Below, piece by piece: positions 53,899 through 59,738 of a stretch of DNA of 64,000 nt. The DNA is from an uncultured Ruminococcus sp. (GTDB lineage: Bacteria > Bacillota > Clostridia > Oscillospirales > Acutalibacteraceae). Position numbers and translations under genes: made by a program. The stretch covers positions 21,678 to 85,677 of the forward strand of contig CACYSI010000004.1 in NCBI GenBank assembly GCA_902776975.1, in the 5' to 3' direction. Numbering within the stretch: position 1 is the stretch's first letter; the number at the start of each line of letters is the position of its first letter. The notes beneath the pieces were generated by a model. The model was not told the origin of the DNA. It did no database searches and saw only the letters and a list, made by a program, of their open reading frames with translations.

Positions 53899-54124
53899 AT
53901 TTACCTCCGGTTTGTATAATTAGGAATGAGGAATTAGGAATTAGGAAATAGAATAAAGGGATCTATAACAAAGGGATGTTGACATGATACAAAGCCTCAT
54001 CAAAGATTAAATAGCTAAAGACAATAAAAGTATGTCGTACTTACTTTATGTCCAATTATCACTATAATCTTTCGGCGCGCTTTACCGTCAAACAATTCCT
54101 CATTACTAATTCCTAATTCCTCAT
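53899..54124. repeat. Repeat-bearing gap between the T-box terminator and pheS
   Basis: AATTAGGA tracts at 53920-53952 and 54096-54125 flank about 140 bases with a direct repeat ACAAAGGGAT (~53969 and 53988 region, as ACAAAGGGATG). No gene is seen. It lengthens the distance from the T-box terminator to pheS to ~230 bases, unusual for a T-box-controlled gene. Confidence 0.5.
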
Positions 54125-54546
54125 TAAAAAAGTCCTCCCATCCACAAGGGACGGAAAGACCGCGGTACCACCCAAATTTCCCGTACAGAATAATGCACGG
54201 GACACTCGTCGACGTATAACGGCGTCACCCGTCAAAGCCTACTGTCAATCAGAAATTAGGAATTAGTAATTAGGAATTAAATAGTATTACCCGCGCCCGA
54301 TCTGACGATCTTTGATGCGCTGATCCACTAAAAGCTTGAATATCTCTCTTATTATGACATTATCCAAATGAAAAGCCGCTATGCTTTCCCGATAATTCCT
54401 AATTCCTCATTCCAAATTCATAATTGATTTAAGCTCTGCCGCTCGGGAGTGAACTTCGCCCGCGCCTCATCCGCCCGTACTCTCAGCCTATGATACAAGC
54501 TCTCTGCCGGTTAATCGAGGGTTACTCTCTCCGTCACTGCGTTATT
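54125..54546 (-). promoter_or_regulatory. T-box riboswitch leader for pheST
   Basis: On the minus strand the antiterminator carries the T-box core GGGTGGTACCGCGG (54173-54160), whose TGGT pairs with tRNA ending ACCA, followed by the terminator CCGTCCC...GGGAGGAC-TTTTTT. Stem I occupies ~54430-54545 (AGAGAGT, AGAGAGC, and CACTCCCGAGC on its 3' side). The likely specifier is UUC at 54453-54451, matching Phe. Two AATTAGGA tracts (54250-54282, 54392-54424) lie inside the leader between Stem I and the antiterminator, making it unusually long. Confidence 0.85.
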
Positions 54547-54553
54547 AAGTATT

Positions 54554-54582
54554 ATTCTATCATCATCGGCAGAATTTTGCAA
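54554..54582 (-). promoter_or_regulatory. Promoter of the pheST T-box transcript
   Basis: Minus strand: -35 TTGCAA (54582-54577), 17-base spacer, -10 TAGAAT (54559-54554). Confidence 0.65.
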
Positions 54583-54692
54583 GTCTTTATTGAAAAATAT
54601 CTTATAATATGGTAAAGTAATGTGTGGTCAAAGGTGAGCTGCCGATAATATCGCCTGTCACCTACCCTTTTATCCGAAAAGAGGTTATACAA

Positions 54693-55241
54693 ATGGACAA
54701 CAACACACTCATAGAACAGGTAGTGCCCAAGGAGCGCAACGCGCAGTACGGGCTGAAGATAGCTCTGATCATCTTAGTAGCGCTGGGTATACCCGCGGGC
54801 TTCATCGCCGCGGCTCTGATCACGAGGATAGCGTATCTCGCCGTCATAGGTATGTTTGCGATACTCTTCTGCGTCTACGGAGCATGGTACTTCATCACCT
54901 CGCTCAAGGTAGAGTACGAATACTCCTTTCTGTCATCCACCCTGCGTATCGACAAGATCATAGCTAAGCGCAGACGCAAGCCCATAGTCAAGGTAGACGT
55001 AAAGCAATTTGACGACTTCTTCCGTTACAACGACGAGGCTATGACAGCTCATCATTTCAACAAGGTATACAGAGCGAGCGCCAAGGAGTTCTCGGAGGAT
55101 AACTATGTGGCGTCCTTCCGCAACGAGGCTAAGGGCAAGTGCGCGATACTCTTCACACCTAACGAACAGCTCATAGAGGGCATGAAGCCGTACTTTGACA
55201 ACGACCTGAGAAAAAAGCTGTTTTTGAATAAGCAGCTGTGA
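54693..55241 (+). CDS. Small two-helix membrane protein, function unknown
   Basis: 182-residue protein: N-terminal soluble segment MDNNTLIEQVVPKE, two adjacent transmembrane helices (residues ~22-42 and 46-68), then a ~110-residue cytoplasmic domain with a basic patch (KIIAKRRRKP). It resembles uncharacterised Ruminococcaceae membrane proteins (possibly the DUF6106 group), but I am not certain. The ATG at 54693 follows AGAGGT; the in-frame upstream ATG lacks a ribosome site. It may be co-transcribed with nnrD, 32 bases downstream. Confidence 0.7.
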   Translation: MDNNTLIEQVVPKERNAQYGLKIALIILVALGIPAGFIAAALITRIAYLAVIGMFAILFCVYGAWYFITSLKVEYEYSFLSSTLRIDKIIAKRRRKPIVKVDVKQFDDFFRYNDEAMTAHHFNKVYRASAKEFSEDNYVASFRNEAKGKCAILFTPNEQLIEGMKPYFDNDLRKKLFLNKQL

Positions 55242-55273
55242 TCTCTCGGCAATCGGTAAATACTTTATAATAT

Positions 55274-56170
55274 ATGAAAACGATCGAATTTAACGATATC
55301 ATCAGTCGTCTCCCCCATCGCCCCGACGACGCTCACAAGGGCACCATGGGCACGCTGTGCTCGATAACGGGCAGCCGCGGCTTTTCGGGCGCCGCGGTGC
55401 TTTCGGCTAAGGCGGCTCTGCGCTCGGGAGTCGGGCTGATGTACCAGATCATCCCCGAGAGCGTCTATCCGATATTCGCCTCATCGGTATACGAGAGCGT
55501 ATGCGTGCCTGTACACGGCAGCCCACGCGGCACCGTATGCCCCGACGATATCCCCGTGATACTCGATATGATAAAAAAGGCTACGGCGATCCTCATAGGC
55601 TGCGGCATGGGCAACACCGAGGACACCGCCGAGGTGCTGAGCGCCGTGCTCAAAAACGCCGTGTGTCCCGTGATAATCGACGCCGACGGCATAAACGCTC
55701 TGAGCTCGCATATACATCTATTAGATGATATAACCACAGAGGTGATACTGACCCCGCACATCAAGGAGTTCTCGCGTCTGAGCGGACTGAGCGTAGAGAC
55801 CGTACTGAGCGACCCGGCAAAAGCCGCCTCGGACTTCGCCTTCTCACACAGAGGTGTCACGCTTGCGCTCAAGAGCCACCGCACCTATATAGCGCGCGGC
55901 AGCGAGCTGGGCAGCGAGCTGTACGAGAATACCGCGGGCAACAGCGGTATGGCTAAGGGAGGCTCGGGCGATGTGCTGGCGGGCATAATTGCATCGCTCA
56001 CGGCTCAGGGCGCAAAGCCCCTCGACGCCGCTGCAGCGGGAGTGCATATACACGCTCTGGCAGGTGACGCGGCTGCTGCGGAGAAGTCAAAGACCGCCAT
56101 GCTGCCGTCGGATATCATAGAGGCTCTGCCCCGTATCTACTCGAGAGCCGAGTCAGCAAGCAAGAAGTAA
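55274..56170 (+). CDS. nnrD: ADP-dependent NAD(P)H-hydrate dehydratase
   Basis: 298-residue repair enzyme that converts damaged S-NAD(P)HX back to NAD(P)H using ADP. It is the YjeF C-terminal, ribokinase-like domain: HKGTMGTLCSITGSRGFSGA, DADGINALSS, LTPHIKEFSRLSG and the catalytic NSGMAKGGSGDVLAGIIASL (Asp is the general base). The epimerase domain (NnrE) fused in E. coli is absent here. No Shine-Dalgarno is visible before the ATG; TATAAT lies only 3 bases upstream of it, so initiation may be coupled or leaderless. Confidence 0.9.
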   Translation: MKTIEFNDIISRLPHRPDDAHKGTMGTLCSITGSRGFSGAAVLSAKAALRSGVGLMYQIIPESVYPIFASSVYESVCVPVHGSPRGTVCPDDIPVILDMIKKATAILIGCGMGNTEDTAEVLSAVLKNAVCPVIIDADGINALSSHIHLLDDITTEVILTPHIKEFSRLSGLSVETVLSDPAKAASDFAFSHRGVTLALKSHRTYIARGSELGSELYENTAGNSGMAKGGSGDVLAGIIASLTAQGAKPLDAAAAGVHIHALAGDAAAAEKSKTAMLPSDIIEALPRIYSRAESASKK

Positions 56171-56200
56171 ACGCCTAAAAACCATAACAGGAAGTCAAAA

Positions 56201-56283
56201 GGGGCTGTCACGCACTTAGTGTGACAGCCCCTAACCGATGTCATCCTGAGCGAAGTCGAAGGATCTTACAGTGCAATTCATCC
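56201..56283. repeat. Dispersed ~83-bp element, copy 2 (inverted)
   Basis: Begins with a perfect hairpin GGGGCTGTCAC / GTGACAGCCCC, then TCCTGAGCGAAGTCGAAGGAT, then AGTGCAATTCATCC. Its reverse complement matches 9988-10070 block by block. No T-run follows the hairpin, unlike copy 1. Confidence 0.7.
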
Positions 56284-56347
56284 AATCACATAAGACCTAT
56301 TATGTGAAATCTGACAACAAAGTAAGCATTTTAAGATTCCAGCTAAA

Positions 56348-56391
56348 GCATGGGTGCTGTAAGCCAAATCATAGATTTGGACAGCACCTCA
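56348..56391. repeat. 44-bp palindromic dispersed element, copy 2
   Basis: Same hairpin as 34217-34260 with two substitutions (T to A in the left arm, G to A in the right arm). It sits 64 bases after the ~83-bp element, so two repeat families are stacked in this gap. Confidence 0.75.
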
Positions 56392-56455
56392 TCACCGATG
56401 TTCAGAATGACATTATTTCTTTAATACGACAGACCCTTATTGTTTGGAGGTAACT

Positions 56456-56950
56456 ATGAAGCGAATACTGTCACTGTCAGCCCTTATATGTATCCTGCTG
56501 AGCCTGAGCGCCTGTTCCGCAGAGCCGCCCGGCTTAGCCGACGCCTTTGAATCCGACTTCTATACCGCCCTCGGCGATACCGAATACCGAGGCAGGCTGA
56601 CAGCGCACAGCGACTCTCTGATGTTCCTTATGACCGCCCCTTACACCGTAGAGGGCATGAGCTTTGAGTACACGGATGACGGGCTGAGTATAGGCAAAAA
56701 CGGCATGAAAACCGAGATCAACTGCGACTACATCCCCTCTGCCGCTCTGCCGTCGATGCTGCACAACGCTCTCAACTACCTCGACAGCGCCTCATATAAG
56801 GGCAGCGAGGACGGCGACGATATCTATACCATGCCTACACCCTACGGCGACGCCGAGATAAGAGCGATCAGCGGTCTGCCGCGGATGCTGACCCTGCCCG
56901 ACGGGGCTGAGATCGGCTTTGAGAACGCGGTGAGGATCGGGCAGGAGTGA
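56456..56950 (+). CDS. Small lipoprotein, function unknown
   Basis: 164-residue exported lipoprotein: signal peptide ending LLSLSAC (lipobox Cys near residue 20). The mature part is a mixed alpha/beta domain with ALGDTEYRGRLTAHSDSLMF and a terminal beta-rich half (AEIRAISGLPRMLTLPDGAE), suggestive of a LolA/outer-lipoprotein-like single-sheet fold, though that is a guess. The start at 56456 follows GGAGG by 6 bases. It stands alone between repeat-filled gaps. Confidence 0.8.
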   Translation: MKRILSLSALICILLSLSACSAEPPGLADAFESDFYTALGDTEYRGRLTAHSDSLMFLMTAPYTVEGMSFEYTDDGLSIGKNGMKTEINCDYIPSAALPSMLHNALNYLDSASYKGSEDGDDIYTMPTPYGDAEIRAISGLPRMLTLPDGAEIGFENAVRIGQE

Positions 56951-57272
56951 GGGGTCAGAAGTGAGGAGTTAGGAGTTAGGAGTGAGGAGTTAAGGAAAAC
57001 GCTGACACGCGTGTCCGCGTTTTGGATTTGTAATGCCTTCCCCTTGAGGGGAAGGCTCTAAGCGTGACTGCGCTTATTGTAGGGGCGGGTCTTGACCCGC
57101 CCGCCTGACCCGCCCGTTAGCCGAAGGCGACACAAGGGCAACCATGCGGCGTTCAGTCGAAGAATCTCGCGGCTGAAGTCCGGATAAAGATCCCTCGACA
57201 CGCTCGGGATGACAGCGTGTTTCCCTTCTCTCCTAATTCCTCACTCCTAACTCCTAACTCCTAACTAAAAAA
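56951..57272. repeat. Gene-free gap filled with repeats
   Basis: Tandem GTGAGGAGTTAGGA units (56945-56993), a GACACGCGTGTC palindrome, a GC-rich inverted repeat GGGGCGGGTCTTGACCCGCC (about 57083-57102), an ATCCCTCGACACGCTCGGGAT block related to the ~83-bp element, and CTCCTAACTCCTAACTCC (~57231-57266), which is the reverse complement of the first tract. The two tracts thus flank the gap as an inverted pair. Confidence 0.6.
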
Positions 57273-57295
57273 GGCTGCCGTATCACGCGGCAGCC
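57273..57295 (-). terminator. Terminator of the InlB-repeat protein gene
   Basis: Perfect 8-bp stem GGCTGCCG / CGGCAGCC; read on the minus strand it is followed by TTTTTTAG. It lies directly after the gene. Confidence 0.85.
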
Positions 57296-57302
57296 TTTGC
57301 TT

Positions 57303-59165
57303 TTATCTTACGTATTTATTCTCTTTAAGACTCTTGTCAAGCATCCACGCGTGACAGCGTACCAATTCGGCGCCTGCCTCGCCCGCATAAAAGCCGATGC
57401 AGAACGCCTGTCCGTTGCGCACCTTATACACAGCGGGGTTATCGGCTCCGCTCACGCCCGCGGAGTCAAACTCGCGGGGCAGATTGCCCTCAAAGTATAT
57501 GCTCCTGAGCTTGGGGCAGTTGGAGACAGCCTCCTTTTTAAGACTGCTCACGCCGGCGGGTATGTACAGCTCGGTCATTGACGAGTTGTCCTTGATAGAG
57601 CCCTCTGCGAGAGTCGTCAGCTCGCCGGAGTTATCGGGGATGACGACCTTTTCATCCACGCCGACATACTCTACCAGAGTACTGCCGTCATTACCGAAGG
57701 TATAGGCAAACTTATATCGTGAGGTCATGGTAACTCTGCCGTCATAAGTCAGCTTGCTGACCTTATCGCCGGGCTTGAAGATATGCAGCCGCTCGGCGTC
57801 GGCGCTGTACAGCCACTCAGGCTTATCGCTGCCCTTGCGGTAGCCGTAGGTCTTGCCGTCCGTCTCGCGGAACGCCGAGTATCCGTCAAAGACATATCCC
57901 TCTTTAGAGAAGCCTGTCTCGGGCAAGGTCAGCTCTTCGGCGTAAGCGACAGTCACGGGATCCATATGACCCTCGCCGCCGTCGGTATCAAAGTCGATGC
58001 CGTAGCGCTCATTGATCCAAATCGCGCTGAGCTTTACGTTGCCGTATCTGACAGTCTCGGAGACGGTCTCTTCATCATAGTAAGGAACATAGGTAAAGAC
58101 ATCGTCCTTGCTCAGCCACTCATAATCCTTAGCGCCGTTGCGGTAGCCGATATAGCTGCCGTCGCAGTCGCGCTGAGCTCTCCAGCCGCCGAAGAAGTAG
58201 CCTTCCTTAGTGAACTTGCACTTGCTCAGCTTGGTCTTATCGCCGTAGTGTACGGTGGTGGGCTTCATCTCGCCCTCGCCGCCGTTCGCGTCATAGTACA
58301 CCTTGAAGCTGATGTCCGTCTCAGGTGAGAAGCCTATCCTGTGCACGCGGTTGCCGTAATAATGCATGGTGGCGTAATATGTGTTGCCGACATGAAAGAT
58401 GTTCTCGACCTCATCGGTATCGTCCATAGGAATGTTGGCGATGTGGTTGCCCTCATAGTCATAGACGACTATGAGATTCTTTCCGCCGCTCTGGACGAAG
58501 TATATATAATCATCGTCACAGTCACAGCCCTGGCGTGTATAGCCGGTATCGACGCCCTCAAACACCTTGTCGGTGTTCATCTCTTTTTTCTTTTCTTCGT
58601 CCTTTTCCTTTTCTTTAGCCTTTACCTTGTCCTCGTCCTGTATAGCCTTGAAGTCCTCGCCCAGCAGGGTATAGTCGTAGCTGCCAGATATACCTACAGC
58701 GTACTGCTTACGCTCGGCGTTATAGGCTATAGAGTAGATGTCCTGAGTGATCTGTACATCCTTGATGACGTCAAGTGACTCGGCGTCTATCAGAGTGACC
58801 TTATCATAGTAAGGCGCGTTGTTAGCTACCACAAGATACTTTTTGTTAGGGTTATAGGTCATGTCGTTTGAGTGACCCATGTTGCTGATCTTCTCCTCAT
58901 CGACCAGCTCCCATGTACCCATATCGTACTTCAATATGGTCGTAAAGCTGCCCGAGAGGGCGAAATACGCGTACTTGCCGTCGGTGCAGGCGCCCTGAAC
59001 GGAAGCCGAAGCCCCGACTCCGGCGTCTTCTTCGATATCATCTTTTATCAGCAGCATCTCCGCCTTGGAGAAGTATTTGTCGGCGGCAGAGGAAAAGCAC
59101 AGGTTCGCGGTAACGAGCGCAAAGCACATGATCGCGCACACCGCGAAGCGTAAAAACCTCTTCAT
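57303..59165 (-). CDS. Secreted beta-propeller-like protein with InlB B-repeats
   Basis: 620-residue exported protein. Signal peptide ~1-27. Residues ~28-240 read like a YncE/quinoprotein-style propeller (QGACTDGKYAYFALSGSFTT; LVVANNAPYYDKVTLIDAES) interrupted by a highly charged Lys/Glu insert (~160-185). Two Listeria-Bacteroides (InlB B) repeats follow at ~285-370 and ~395-490 (YYDANGGEGEMKPTTVHYGD; DFDTDGGEGHMDPVTVAYAE). The C-terminal ~100 residues contain an LRR_5-like stretch (ELYIPAGVSSLKKEAVSNCP). There is no dockerin, sortase signal or membrane anchor, so how it is retained is unclear. The start at 59165 follows GGAGG. Confidence 0.82.
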   Translation of the reverse strand: MKRFLRFAVCAIMCFALVTANLCFSSAADKYFSKAEMLLIKDDIEEDAGVGASASVQGACTDGKYAYFALSGSFTTILKYDMGTWELVDEEKISNMGHSNDMTYNPNKKYLVVANNAPYYDKVTLIDAESLDVIKDVQITQDIYSIAYNAERKQYAVGISGSYDYTLLGEDFKAIQDEDKVKAKEKEKDEEKKKEMNTDKVFEGVDTGYTRQGCDCDDDYIYFVQSGGKNLIVVYDYEGNHIANIPMDDTDEVENIFHVGNTYYATMHYYGNRVHRIGFSPETDISFKVYYDANGGEGEMKPTTVHYGDKTKLSKCKFTKEGYFFGGWRAQRDCDGSYIGYRNGAKDYEWLSKDDVFTYVPYYDEETVSETVRYGNVKLSAIWINERYGIDFDTDGGEGHMDPVTVAYAEELTLPETGFSKEGYVFDGYSAFRETDGKTYGYRKGSDKPEWLYSADAERLHIFKPGDKVSKLTYDGRVTMTSRYKFAYTFGNDGSTLVEYVGVDEKVVIPDNSGELTTLAEGSIKDNSSMTELYIPAGVSSLKKEAVSNCPKLRSIYFEGNLPREFDSAGVSGADNPAVYKVRNGQAFCIGFYAGEAGAELVRCHAWMLDKSLKENKYVR

Positions 59166-59257
59166 ATATCCTCCGTAGGGTAATATACACAAAAAAGTTC
59201 GGTTTATTTGTACACATTCAACAAGAAGCAAGTCACACCCGCCCCTCGATTTATTCT

Positions 59258-59286
59258 ATATTACCATTATTTTACCTCAACGTCAA
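59258..59286 (-). promoter_or_regulatory. Promoter of the InlB-repeat protein gene
   Basis: Minus strand: -35 TTGACG (59286-59281), 17-base spacer, -10 TAATAT (59263-59258). Confidence 0.65.
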
Positions 59287-59684
59287 TGCTTTGAGGCATC
59301 TTTCATAAAATGTTTACTTTTATTTTATCTAAAATGTACGCAAAGCAGAAAAGACGCCTCTTTCGAAGCGCCTTCCCTGTGTTATATGAGGGTTAGGAGT
59401 AAGCTGTATCAACGTCTTCGCAGTTGAACCGTGCCGAAGATCATTCTGTGATACTTGATATTATAGACCGTCAATATGATACTAATGTGTTGCTTATGTG
59501 AAAACTATGTGAAGTTTATGTGAAAATCGGTTAATACTAAGTAGCAATAAAAAGCTTTAAAAAGATATTAGCGGAGAATTTCGCAGAACAAGGCGGAGGG
59601 CGCAGGCAGGCTGGCGCCTGTCAAGACTGAGGTGCGGGCTGAGCCCGCCATATATTCCTAACTCCTCACTCCTAACTACTAACT
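59287..59684. other. Gene-free stretch of about 400 bases
   Basis: No coding sequence recognised. It contains repeated TATGTGAA units (TTATGTGAAAACTATGTGAAG... around 59495-59526), the second copy of the ~65-bp element (59562-59626), a GCGGGCT-GAGCCCGC hairpin (~59635-59648) and a CTCCTCACTCCTAACTACT tract ending beside the next terminator. Confidence 0.5.
59562..59626 (+). repeat. ~65-bp dispersed element, copy 2
   Basis: Matches the reverse complement of 44922-44985: shared AAGATATT, AATTTCGCAGA and GCTGGCGCCTGTCAAGA blocks, the last identical over 17 bases; the centre differs. Confidence 0.7.
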
Positions 59685-59721
59685 GAAAAAACGCCCCTGT
59701 CCCGTTAAGGACAAAGGCGTT
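59685..59721 (-). terminator. Terminator of the lectin-dockerin gene
   Basis: Stem AACGCC..GTCC / GGAC..GGCGTT with internal mismatches and a 6-base loop; read on the minus strand it ends in TTTTTT. Confidence 0.8.
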
Positions 59722-59738
59722 GTCGAAGCATTTCGATA

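Noticed and set aside
59360-59390. Possible terminator around GACGCCTC...GAAGCGCC
   Set aside because: The stem is too short and imperfect, and there is no gene ending nearby on either strand.
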